The notes beneath the pieces were generated by a model. It did not search any database. It had not been told where the DNA came from and saw only the letters and a program-made list of their open reading frames with translations. The translations under genes and the position numbers were made by a program. A stretch of 64,000 nucleotides of DNA from JBJMQS01 sp045802605 (GTDB taxonomy: Bacteria; Planctomycetota; Planctomycetia; Gemmatales; Gemmataceae), in the NCBI GenBank assembly GCA_045802605.1, contig JBJMQS010000056.1, forward strand, positions 124,001-188,000, read 5' to 3'. Shown here piece by piece: positions 34,336 to 44,600 of this stretch (the first letter of the stretch is position 1; the number at the start of each line of letters is the position of its first letter).

Positions 34336-35793
34336 TTAAGGCTTCGGTGTTGATAGCGCAACCAATTCCGTCATAAAGCCGTCAAGTAGTGGCTGGACGG
34401 TACTCCACATTAGCCTTAATTCACGTTCATTCGGCGCTATATGCCGATTGTGAACGAACTGGTCTATATGTTCCAGCGAAATGAGGCTCTCGTCCTTATT
34501 GACCATTCGGTCCAATGCTCGCCGCACTTGTGGCTTAATCGTAATCGTCGAGTCTTGGAGTACTACTCGCATCATTTGCCGCAAAGTTGGCGACCAACCG
34601 GCAGGCTTCTTCTCTTTTTTCGCCTTTTCCAGCAAAGGTTTGTCTTTGCCGGTTATTTCGAGGTAATGGCCGACGATGAGTTCAATGAAGATGCGACCGA
34701 GAACAGCGCAACCGTTTGGAAATTCACTCAACTTCAGTCGCCGAATTTCGCCGAAAATCTCCTTGATGCGTGGTTGATTAATGCGACACTTGAAAGCCCT
34801 TGGCGTTAAGTACGGTTCAGATCTCTCGGCAGTAGGTGTTTGCTGTTTTTTCGCAGCCTTGAGGGCAACATTGGCCGCTTGAGTCTTCCCAGAGAGCAAG
34901 GCATTAGAAGTCCAGGTTGCCTTTTTTGACCGATCCGGTCCGTCTTTGCCCAGTTTTGAGAGATAAGATTCTATATCTGCGTTAGAGTTCAATTTGCGAG
35001 TATCAATTTTGGTCTTCGCGATGTCGGTGATTATCCGGCCGTAGGTTTTCTTGAATTCATCAGCCGAAAACTCTCCGACCGCATTTCCGTCTGAGTCAAA
35101 CTTCACCCCCAAATGCTTTTGTCCAGCGGTGCTCTGAATTAACCGTTCGAGTGTGGTCACTGAAAACGCCTTCTCATCCAGCGCCTGTCTGACATCGTCG
35201 CTGATTCGCGAAACCTGAGCCAATTGGATCATTGTATCCGTGCGTAGAAAGTTGCGAATCTCGCCAGAAGTCATTTGTACTTCTGCAGCGACTTGTTCAA
35301 TCGTTTGGTCGCCGGCAACAAGGGTACGAATGTACTTTGCCTGTTGCGCCCGTGACCAGCGTTTGACGACATCGCCTGTATGTCTCGCGACGATAAGCCG
35401 TGCGGCAGCAGTCCGAGATGGTGCGAGGACAACTTCAACTTTTTCGATTGCCTGTTGCGAGATATTATGGGTCAGTGCGCGAAATTTCCCGATCGCTGCG
35501 TCCGGTGCCAAATCCGGACTAATCAATAGCTTGAGGGACGCTAGCCGGCGGTTGCCTTCGACGACGACTTTTTTTCCGCCCTCTTCCACGACGATCATGG
35601 ATTCATTCGGATAAAGACCGCCGAACTCGGCAATCGATTTTGCGAGTTCGTAGACATCTTCGTGTGCAATGAGGTGAGCAACGATGTCGCGTTGAGTGGG
35701 AGCAGCAACCAGTGACGGAATTCGAGGATTGAGCGGATCAAGCTCCAGTGTAGCGACTTTGATTGGGAGTTTTTTCCATTGACTCAGATCCAT
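34336..35793 (-). CDS. ParB/Srx-domain protein
   Basis: 485 residues. The N-terminus (LELDPLNPRIPSLV, AKSIAEFGGLYPNESMIVVEE, VVVEGNRRLASLKLL at ~78-92) is the ParB/sulfiredoxin domain, in which VEGNRR-x-x-A corresponds to the GERR-type box that binds nucleotide phosphate. A middle helix-turn-helix region follows (QTIEQVAAEVQMTSGEIRNFL), as in KorB/ParB proteins. The C-terminal half is unique and helical, with IFIELIVGHYLEITGK. It is not chromosomal ParB: no parA is near, and it is followed by an adenine methylase. Such pairs occur in phage and defence settings. Confidence 0.8.
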   Translation of the reverse strand: MDLSQWKKLPIKVATLELDPLNPRIPSLVAAPTQRDIVAHLIAHEDVYELAKSIAEFGGLYPNESMIVVEEGGKKVVVEGNRRLASLKLLISPDLAPDAAIGKFRALTHNISQQAIEKVEVVLAPSRTAAARLIVARHTGDVVKRWSRAQQAKYIRTLVAGDQTIEQVAAEVQMTSGEIRNFLRTDTMIQLAQVSRISDDVRQALDEKAFSVTTLERLIQSTAGQKHLGVKFDSDGNAVGEFSADEFKKTYGRIITDIAKTKIDTRKLNSNADIESYLSKLGKDGPDRSKKATWTSNALLSGKTQAANVALKAAKKQQTPTAERSEPYLTPRAFKCRINQPRIKEIFGEIRRLKLSEFPNGCAVLGRIFIELIVGHYLEITGKDKPLLEKAKKEKKPAGWSPTLRQMMRVVLQDSTITIKPQVRRALDRMVNKDESLISLEHIDQFVHNRHIAPNERELRLMWSTVQPLLDGFMTELVALSTPKP

Positions 35794-36670
35794 TTTTCCC
35801 TCGCATTCCGCGTTGCCTAACGGCTGGCTAGCGCATTGTGTTTTGGGCTCGACAGGAATCGTTGCCCTTTATCATCACCCAATTGAGACGGGCAAAGACT
35901 GGCAGGTTCGGCGCTTCATGGGAAATAGGAATACTCATCCGGTTGCAGAGATTATCGGCACAGACGACAAAGGGGCAAGGCATTGCGATGTCGAATCGGC
36001 AGGAACAATTGGGCGAGCAGAGCGTGTCAAAAACTAGTGGACCATTCACGCTATGGCAGCCGCGACCGCCTGTTGAGATATTTGGACCATCCGTGATGAT
36101 GGGGTTTGCTTCCAGCAAATCTGCCAAACGTGATCTTACCGGTCACAACGTTCAGTCAGAGGTGGAAATTGACACACCGCAAGAGAGGAGGGCGGTCGAG
36201 GAGCGTTCTGACCTGCCCTTGGCCGACTGCTGTAGCGCTTTGTGTCGTCGCTCGATTTTTCGGGTACGCGAACCTATTCTCCGTCGCTTGGATGCAACTA
36301 ATTAAGAGTCAGAGCGCAAGCCGCTCAACTTAATTGTATATGGTCAGGAAAGCTGCAAGCTTTTGCATCATGGGTCGAAGGCCAGAAAAACGTCAGGTTC
36401 GCATCGCGACATCTGGTAACGCGGATGATTACCGAACGTGCCGCCTATGCATCGCGAACCTCTGCTCAGCGGCAAGTGAAGGCAGACAGCTGGCTCGATG
36501 ATGCAGTTGTCGATCAAGAGTTCTTGGATCGTCGATTGGGCGAATTGGAAACCAAACAGACCTAAGCGGACGCTGCATGTTGGTTAGAGATTTCAGGCGG
36601 TACGCAGACTAGAAATCGACATGATTGTCAGCCGTCAGTCGATGAACAATCAGCAACCACGGTCGAAAGT
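35794..36670. other. Intergenic stretch with a possible gene remnant
   Basis: From 36302 to 36565 a plus frame without a good start (first ATG at 36425) reads SWVEGQKNVRFASRHLVTRM, then AQRQVKADSWLDDAVVDQEF and ends LETKQT. It looks coding but lacks its 5' end. The rest (35820-36300) has overlapping frames without motifs. Confidence 0.35.
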
Positions 36671-36692
36671 GCCGCGCGCACGCGGCTTTTTT
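36671..36692 (+). terminator. Intrinsic terminator
   Basis: A 6-bp GC stem (gccgcg / cgcggc) with a 4-base loop followed directly by six T, read on the plus strand. It would end transcripts coming from 36302-36565, just before the convergent cold-shock gene. Confidence 0.7.
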
Positions 36693-36698
36693 GCCCTA

Positions 36699-36890
36699 TT
36701 AGACAGCCATCACGTTGACTGCTTTTGGCCCCTTTTCTCCTTGTTCCAGATCGAATGAAACTGACTGCCCGACCTCGAGTGAGTCATATTGTCCGTTGCA
36801 TGCACTGCTATGAAAGAAGACATCAACACTTCCTTCTACTCTAATAAAGCCGAATCCGATGTCTCGTTTTGTTTTGATCGTGCCGGTCAT
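36699..36890 (-). CDS. Cold-shock domain protein (CspA family)
   Basis: A single cold-shock domain of 63 residues. RNP1 reads IGFGFIRVEG and RNP2 reads DVFFHSSA, with the closing QSVSFDLEQGEKGPKAVNV. Length is normal for the family, which bind single-stranded nucleic acid and melt RNA hairpins. The ATG follows a strong GGGGAGGAG at 4 bases. It lies 29 bases after the gene at 36920-37573, but csp genes usually have their own promoter in a long leader, and a leader could lie inside that gene. Confidence 0.95.
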   Translation of the reverse strand: MTGTIKTKRDIGFGFIRVEGSVDVFFHSSACNGQYDSLEVGQSVSFDLEQGEKGPKAVNVMAV

Positions 36891-36919
36891 GGAACTCCTC
36901 CCCGAAAGTTATGCTCGAT

Positions 36920-37573
36920 TTAGGACCTATCGCTCGTTTCGTCACCCGCCGAGTTGCCGCGGCGCCTTACGAGTGCCTGCGCCTGATTTACACCAGATTG
37001 AAGAGAATGGCCCGTTTTCATATCGAGCATCTTAACCACATCTGCTAAGTCGGCATACTGAACGGTTGCCTGCGACTTTGCATTCAGCTCGCGCATTTGC
37101 GGAGTGCTATGATACTCGACTTGCCATTTTTCACATAAGCCTCCACTACTTGAATTCGCTTCCGGACTGATAGCTACGACTCGAACATAGGTAAACCCCT
37201 TTAGTCTTGCCACCCTTCGGTTCAATACATGATCGATGTACATTCCTGTGATGTCTTGGTCGGAAAAGGCTGCCCGATACGCTTTTCGGTATTTTCCATA
37301 GTCAACATTCACCCACACCTGTCGAGCTGCATGCAGGACACCGCAATTTTCATGAGTCCAAATTGACAATGATTGGTCCCGTTCCATGGGGGTATGGGAC
37401 TTGACGACCAATACACGGGTTACCGAGCTGCTCTTAACTTCGCATTCAATGGTACCGACATGCCGTTCAATTGCTTGCGGGTCTTTGGCGGCGATGGGGA
37501 CGTACAGGCATGGAGGTAGCCCTGACTCAATTGGTATTTTGGTTGCCCACTCGTCGATTATTGCGTTAGCCAT
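36920..37573 (-). CDS. Hypothetical protein
   Basis: 217 residues from ATG 37573 (MANAIIDEWATKIPI); the longer frame would need a TTG start. Mixed alpha+beta composition with IECEVKSSSVTRVLVVKSH, HAARQVWVNVDYGKYRKAYR and FTYVRVVAISPEANS. No signal peptide or membrane helix. The E-x-K in the first strand might hint at a nuclease fold, but the remaining motif is not visible. The C-terminus is Arg/Gly/Ser-rich. It precedes the cold-shock gene on the same strand. Confidence 0.6.
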   Translation of the reverse strand: MANAIIDEWATKIPIESGLPPCLYVPIAAKDPQAIERHVGTIECEVKSSSVTRVLVVKSHTPMERDQSLSIWTHENCGVLHAARQVWVNVDYGKYRKAYRAAFSDQDITGMYIDHVLNRRVARLKGFTYVRVVAISPEANSSSGGLCEKWQVEYHSTPQMRELNAKSQATVQYADLADVVKMLDMKTGHSLQSGVNQAQALVRRRGNSAGDETSDRS

Positions 37574-38193
37574 GAGCCGGCACGAGTAAGACTCGGACAA
37601 TGCGGTGAAAATAGTTTATGCACCCCACGCCGTTGTATTGTGGCCAAGCCACTTCGTCCGGAGATCGCGCGAGTTGCTTTGCTAGGCGACTTACCCCAGA
37701 CCTACGTCGCTGACTAGCTTGACGTCAAGCTTGATCTCGCGGTGCTCTTTCGGCATGAGTTGCTCTGCAACTTTGGAGGCATGATAGGCCGGGCTGACAC
37801 CGGGAAAGTGTTTCAAACGCGGCATTTGTTTGATTTGCCACCTGCTGGCAGTCAACCCGGTCTAGCCAATCCACACACAAGCCGGTGGTTGCTGCGTTGT
37901 GACTGCGATACGATTCGTCACCATCCCCAACGTCGGGCGTATGCAATCGCGGTATAAATCGCCTATGCTATCGGTGTTGAGACTACTGCATAGGAATTCA
38001 CGAAGAATGGGCAGCTTTGCAATTTGGATTAACTCCAATTGCATCTAGGCGATTCCATCGCATTGGCGTCGGGTGGCCTGGAATTTGCATGGCCCGACGC
38101 CGTTAGTTCATGATATCCCTTTTTTTCTTCTGTACTCGCCCACTACAGGTGTGGCATGACTTAGAATATCATATCGAGAGAGGAGACAAACCA
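37574..38193. other. Intergenic stretch without a supported gene
   Basis: Frames of about 70 codons overlap on both strands and have no motifs. No hairpin with a T-run and no RNA gene seen. Confidence 0.4.
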
Positions 38194-38427
38194 ATGTTCA
38201 TAAGCGCTCGAGCGGGCTATTGTCTTGTAGCAATTCTAATATTTGTGGTGGCGTTTGTAATTTGGACCCGGTCAACGACTAGCACGCACTCGGAGGCACG
38301 AATTATCGTCGTGAAAATGATTGACGATGAGGGAGAACATTATTTTCAAGGCACACCCGAGGATTGGGCCCGATTTGATAAGCAAGCAGATTCTACGTCT
38401 CACAGACAATCAAAGCCACCCAACTAA
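38194..38427 (+). CDS. Small single-pass membrane protein
   Basis: 77 residues from ATG 38194 (MFISARAGYCLVAILIF), with GAGAGGAG ahead at 6-8 bases; the frame extends upstream without support. Residues 8-26 (GYCLVAILIFVVAFVIW) span the membrane once. The remaining part is charged (VVKMIDDEGEHYFQG, PEDWARFDKQ). It converges on the giant RHS gene; a shared hairpin lies between them at 38518-38555. Confidence 0.6.
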   Translation: MFISARAGYCLVAILIFVVAFVIWTRSTTSTHSEARIIVVKMIDDEGEHYFQGTPEDWARFDKQADSTSHRQSKPPN

Positions 38428-38517
38428 ACGTACTCAAGTTCGTCAACGAAATCCTTCTGAGAAACTAATCACGTACCCTTCGTTATGAATGCGTCTCTCG
38501 TTTCTCGGGAACCAACA

Positions 38518-38555
38518 ATCGGCGTCAGCGCTTTGATTAGGCCGCTGACGCCGAT
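38518..38555 (-). terminator. 13-bp perfect hairpin between convergent genes
   Basis: Arms 38518-38530 and 38543-38555 are perfectly complementary with a 12-base loop. It begins 64 bases after the RHS stop on the minus strand and 90 bases after the small membrane gene on the plus strand, so it may serve both. There is no T-run on either side. Confidence 0.6.
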
Positions 38556-38619
38556 CAAGTCATCGCTTACCTATCGTCTATGACACTTTCCGTATGTTCT
38601 GAAACCAAACAACACAATC

Positions 38620-41600
38620 TCATCGCACAGCCTTATAAGGCTCCGGCATCGGGGTCCCCGGAGGCAGGATCCCCGGAGGTGGGGGCTTACCGTAACAGTC
38701 GCAAGTTACAGAAAGACCATATTTCAACCACATCGCCGTTTCCACGCAGTTGGTCATGGTTGCATCCCGGCCAATTATGGTGGCTAATGCAACTAGGCAG
38801 CACGATTTCGCCGCTTTGTATACTTCGATTGGGAATTCAATATTCCCTTTCACCGGATTGTTAGTATTCATAGTGCAAACACAATATCCGGAGTACGAAG
38901 ATGGCCATGGCGGCCAGCCGTTAAAGCCGGTCTTCGCGCATGTAAAGACTGAAAGTACAACCCATTCTTGAATGCGACTACCATAAGTGGCCGCAAATGG
39001 GCGCAAAGGCTCGTTGACTTGAAGGGAGTATGGAGCCGGTACATTTCCTGACCAAGTTGGAAATGGTCCTCCGGCCGAGCCCATGCCGCCGGGACCATTT
39101 AGACCTGGCATTACACTCGCGTTTATTGGAAGGTTCACACCCATCCCGAAAAATGGCCCTACCCCTTGTGCACCAGCAGAATATGTGGGTACTACACACG
39201 CCAAACCGGACGGATCAACCCAAGTATTTGGGTTGTCACCTACGAACCGGAACAAGTTAGAATCTCGCCCCCCAAACCCAATCGGGTCCATCCGATTCCA
39301 CCGCATCAGCGTCGGGCTGTAGTCCCTATTCCTGAATGCCAACATTTCCGTAGCCGCGTCCCACCGTCCGCCTTGGTGTAAATATACCCAGCCGCGGTCG
39401 GTGCCTGAGTAAGTCCCCCAATTGGCCGCTACTTTGGTGAAGTTGCCATACGGATCGTAGACATATCGTTCCACCACGCCGGTGCCAGCTTGGACCAAGG
39501 CCACCACGTTCCAATTGGCGTCTTGCAAGGCATATAGCCGTTCGTCGAGGGTGCCACTCGTGTAATGATCGCGAGCGACGACTGCATCGACATATGCAGG
39601 ACTCCACGCGTAGGTGTACGTGACCGTACTACCGTTTCGTTCTTCAACGACCTGCCACTTGTCGGAGTAAAACAGTGAGGCGCTTCCTTCCTTCACGCGT
39701 CGTCCAAGCGCGTCGTAGCCGTTACGAACAGTTCCATTGACCTTGACGGGTCGGTTCCAAGCGTCGAAAAGAAACGTTCGACCAGTTTCGTCCGTCGTCA
39801 TGTTGCCGGCGCTGTCATAGCCCAAGGTCGCCGTCGTACTTCCGGTCACCACCTGGGTGAGTTTGTTTTGCAAGTCGTGACTGCGCGTTTGGGTTGTTCC
39901 ATCGGTCGATACTGAACTGAAGTTGCCAAGCCCATCAGGACTCCAGGACTGAGTCCGGGTCGAGCTACTAATTGCCAGCGGGCCGTAGGACAGAGTGCCG
40001 CGATCAAAGCTCGTTAGCTGGTTGAGTCCGTCGTAGGTGTAAAGTTCATCGAACCCGCTTGCGAGAGCATCGGCCTTATATAACCGGTTGCCGTCGGCAT
40101 CGTAGCCGTAGGCTATGTTAACCTTGGCAGCAGCTCGATCGTCCTGCCACAGTTGCTTGACAACTCGACCGAAACGATCCAGGCCGTAATATTGATCGCC
40201 GGCGTCTCCGGTTGTCAGAGTATCGATGAAAGTCTGGTCGATTTTGCTTTCGCTGTGGGTGCGCTGCACAGGCGTGCTCAGACCGAGATAGGAATATCCT
40301 TCCAATGTCACCGAGGAGTCGCTGATCGAGCTCAGCCGGCTGATGGTGTCGTCGTCGCCGGAGTAGTTGTAGTCCAGGGTGCGACCGTTCGGATATACCA
40401 TGTGTTCCAGGCGGCTGGAGTTGCCACTGGTCGCGTAGTTGTACTGCACCGAGGGGGTGGTTGAGATACTTACAGCCCCCGAGACAGATTGGTATTCCTG
40501 GGCCAATTGCCCGAACCCATTGAACGCTCGCTGCACCTGGTTGACGACGCTGCCGCTAGTAGCAGCGTCGTAGCTTGTAAACCTGTAGGCACGGCCAGCC
40601 GAGTCATACTCCGTGGTGAGGCGTAGCACGCCAGCGTCGATCGCGCCGGACTTGTAGCTGGTGATCGCGTCGGCCGTCGATCGCCCCACCACATCGAAAG
40701 CGTACTCGTGCTTGGTCTCTTTGATGTCGGTGAGGCTGATGCGCTGTCCCAGTGCGTTATAGGTATACGTGAACTGAGCCTGCACCGCGCCGACGGACTT
40801 GGCGTCAGGATAGTTGATGACACCTAAGAGATCCTTGGAATTGACCATGCTGCCGCTACCGGAAGTCACACCGTAATCGTATTCCGTCAGTTCATAATCG
40901 GTGGAATTGAGCCATGCCTTGTATGAAGTCATGTGATTCATACCGTCGTAACCGATTTCGATCGTCTTATTTTGATCGGGGTAGCTGTTGTTGATCGCAC
41001 CCGTACCGGTGTAATTCTGAATGGTCTTGGTGGTGCGGCCAAGCGCGTCGTATTCGTAGCGGGTCACAAGACCCAATGGATCGGTAAAACTTAGCAACCG
41101 TCCGGCCGCGTCGTAGGCTCGGCTGGCGACAAGGATAGTATCGGAGGCCGAAGGAGCGCTTGAGGAAAACGACCACGAGCTGCCTCCGTAGGTGCCGTAG
41201 TTGGCGGTCGTCGTCAGCCGGTTCGCAACATCGTAGTAATTCGCCTGGTAGCTAACACGCGCTTTAGGGTTAGTTGAGATATCCTGCAATGCACCCGTGC
41301 CGGTAGCGTTGTGGAAGCGTTGTCGCTGGATGGCGTACTGAACATTGCCAGACTTATCATAAAAGTACTCGCTCTGTTCGTAGACGATGTCGTCGATGAC
41401 GTCGTCGGCGTGACTCCAATTGGAACTCGCACCCGGCGCGGGATCGCTGCCGCCGTCGGATGCATATTGTACCGTGACGCGACCCGCACCGTCGTAGACG
41501 CTCTTCGTGACCAATCCACCCGGGACGAGCGACTTGATCGCTCGGCCCCGACGATTGTACCAAGTGTCTGAGTCGAGTTCGTGCGAACCGACCGACCCAT

Positions 41601-44600
41601 TTGATGGGTCTACGTCGTAGCTGTGAACGCGATAGACGCGGCCACGCTCGTCAAAGTCAGTGACTGATTTTGATCGCAGTAGACTCGATGACGGAACGCC
41701 AGGCACTCCGTTTGTGCTGGTGATCGAGACGTTGTCGCCGTCGTAGGTGCGCGCCTCAGTCACACCATTGAGGTTATCGTAGATTCGATAACCAATTGGA
41801 CGATTGGTGTCCAAGCTGGCAGTTTCGCTTGATTGGGCACCTTGTTTTGTCGCCACGGCACGGTCACGCCAATCGAAGTAAGTGAGCGTGATCCGATCGG
41901 TTGCTGAGCCGCCGGGTATCTGAGTGAGTTTCGTTACATTGTTGTCCCCCATGCCGCCGTTGTCATACTCGTAGGTCTGAACCTTTACGAGGTCGGCCCC
42001 CGTTGTGTTCGTGGGTGACCAATAACCTGTGGTTGGGGTATCGTTGGTACCGACCCAAATCTCGATCACACGATTGAGCGCGTCGCGGACGTAGCGGGTG
42101 ATCGTCCCGGTCGGCGTTTCGGTCCGTTTCACTCCGCCCCGGTCAGCATAGTCGGTCTTTGTGGCGTAGTGGCGGACCGCCGACGATGGGCCCGTTAGGG
42201 TCACGGTCGCTGCACCATAAGTGACATCGGAGAGTTTGAAGTACGCATCCTGTTCGATGGCCTGGCCCGCGTGGTTGAGGATGGTACGAGAGAGCGACTG
42301 CACGGAACTGATCGAATCGGTTCCAAGAGGCGCCAAGGTCGCCGTGTCATAGCCGATTGAACTCGGTGCCATCGTCAACACTTCACGGTATTCCCGACCC
42401 CAATCCTCGCGGAATACCTGGATCGGGCCCGTGGTCGTATGAGTGGTGGAATCCCAACCCGGATACACACGTATTTCGTGATCGTCGTCGTCGTAGAAGG
42501 TATAAGTGACGTGGCTTTCCGGATCGGTCACTTTGGTCGTGCGCCCCAGGAAATCTACAGCGTACTGCGAGATGAGCCGCAAGCCGCCGCCGCTGGGCGT
42601 CGACCATGGGGCAGTGCCGTAGGTCGTTGAATAGTCACTTTTGTTACTCACCGTATCGACATCGACTATTCGCTTAGTTAATCCACCCGACGCATCGTCG
42701 TACTCCATGTAATTCAAAAAGCCGTCGCCATCTTGCGTCCAGCGCAAACGACCGTAGCTGTCATAATCAAGCGCCATCGAATCTGCCGAGTTGGGACCGT
42801 TTTGCGCCGTCGTGACGGTCGGGTACGTCACGGTGACCTGAGTGATTCTCACCGAGCTGGAGGCGTAGGTGTACGCATTCGAGGTCATTTGCCCGCCAGT
42901 GCCATCGTCATTGCGATAGACGGTCGAGGTGGCGAGCGGATGCACGGTCAGGCCACCAGCAGTCTTCTCAAAATACTGGTAGGCGGCTTGCGGTGAGACG
43001 GTGGTCGATGAGCCTTCGCCCCGCCGGATCGTTACTTGCTTCAAGAAACCGGCAACATCTCCGGCGGTGGAGGAACCAGCAGTGGTCGTGGTCCCATAGG
43101 CGAAGGTTGTGATCAGACCTGCCGAGTCTTGCAGGTAGGGCGACAGGCCATCGACACTATATCGACGTGAATAAATCCCAAATTGATTTCCATCCTGGCC
43201 ATACGACTCCCAGGCGAACGTGAAGTTTCCTTCCGTGTCGCTTGCTACCGCCGGGACGTATTGGGAATTGGTTGTGTAGACGTTAACGCGGAAATTGCTG
43301 CCTGCGGTCGTACCGTCCCGCTGATAGGCTTGGGCGTAAATACCGTAGTTGCTGCCGTCTTGGCCATCGCTTGCCCAAGTCACAACAAAATCACCATCAG
43401 TGTCCATGGCGACGGCCGGCAATTCTTGGCTGTTGGTCGTATAGGTGTTGACCTGAATCAGTGATCCTTGGGCGCTTCCAGACGCATCATAGCGCTGGCA
43501 GTAGACCTCGGAGTCACTTGAGAGCGAGTCGTCATCGAACGTAACGACGAAATTCCCAGCGGCGTCGCAGGCCACCTGCGTCGAATATCCAGCGTGCACA
43601 AAGACGTCGTTTGCATCTAAGGCGGTGCCAGACGAGTCGAAACGACGAAAGCTGACACCTGACGCGGATGCCGTCCCGTTCCAACCGGTCCAGCTAACAA
43701 CGAAGTTGCCTGCGGAATCAATGGCCACAGACGGAATGAATTGATCGTACATCGTCGTCGCGTTAATACCGATTTGGCTGCCGTTGGCAGTTCCATCCGC
43801 ATCGAAGCGTTGAGCAAAGACGCCATACCCGGAACTGTCCCTTCCCAGCCAGCTCACGACATATCGCCCGTCGGACGTCATCGCAATGGTAGGAGTCTGT
43901 TGATCCGTAGTCGTAATCGTGTCAACGACAACCTCGCTTGTTAAGGCGGTGCCGAATCGATCGTAGGCCCGCGAATAGATGTCAAAGTCCGACTCGGTAA
44001 AATTGTAGCTTTGCCAGACGACCGTGAAATTGCCGACAGCGTCCATGGCAACTTGTGGATACCCTTGATAGTCCAGAGTGGTCTGATTGATCTGGAATTC
44101 ACTGCCGACGGCTTGGCCAGCGGCGTCATATCGCTGGCCATAGACCCCCCAGCTATCGCCGTCTTGGTCATAGCTTTGCCAGACGACTACGGACGAGCCC
44201 AACGCACTGTGAGCGACGCGTGGGATCATTTGATTGGAGGTAGTGTGAGTGTTGACCCGCACATCAGACGCACTAAGGGCTGTGATGGTAGAATGATCAT
44301 TCGCGATCAAATCGGCCCGCGTATCGTCATAGTACTTGCTGCTGGATTGCTGCATTGCGGAGGGATTGGCGGTTAGGATAAGCCGCCCGTCGGAATCGTA
44401 TCGGTAGTAGGTCGGCCACTCCTGCGTCACGGTCGAACCCGACAACTCTTGTGCGACCTTGAGCATCACTTGGCCGTAAACGTTGGAATAGACGACGTTG
44501 CGATAGGTAGATCCACTCGGCGCGCCTGGCACGACTTCTGTCGTCTTGGTTGTCCAGACGTTCATGCCTGCAGCGAATGCGCTCGTCGTATACGAAAACG

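Noticed and set aside
34336..35793. ParB-like gene as the chromosomal partition gene near an origin
   Set aside because: No parA, gidA/B, dnaA or parS-like repeats nearby; the domain layout and methylase partner differ from housekeeping ParB.
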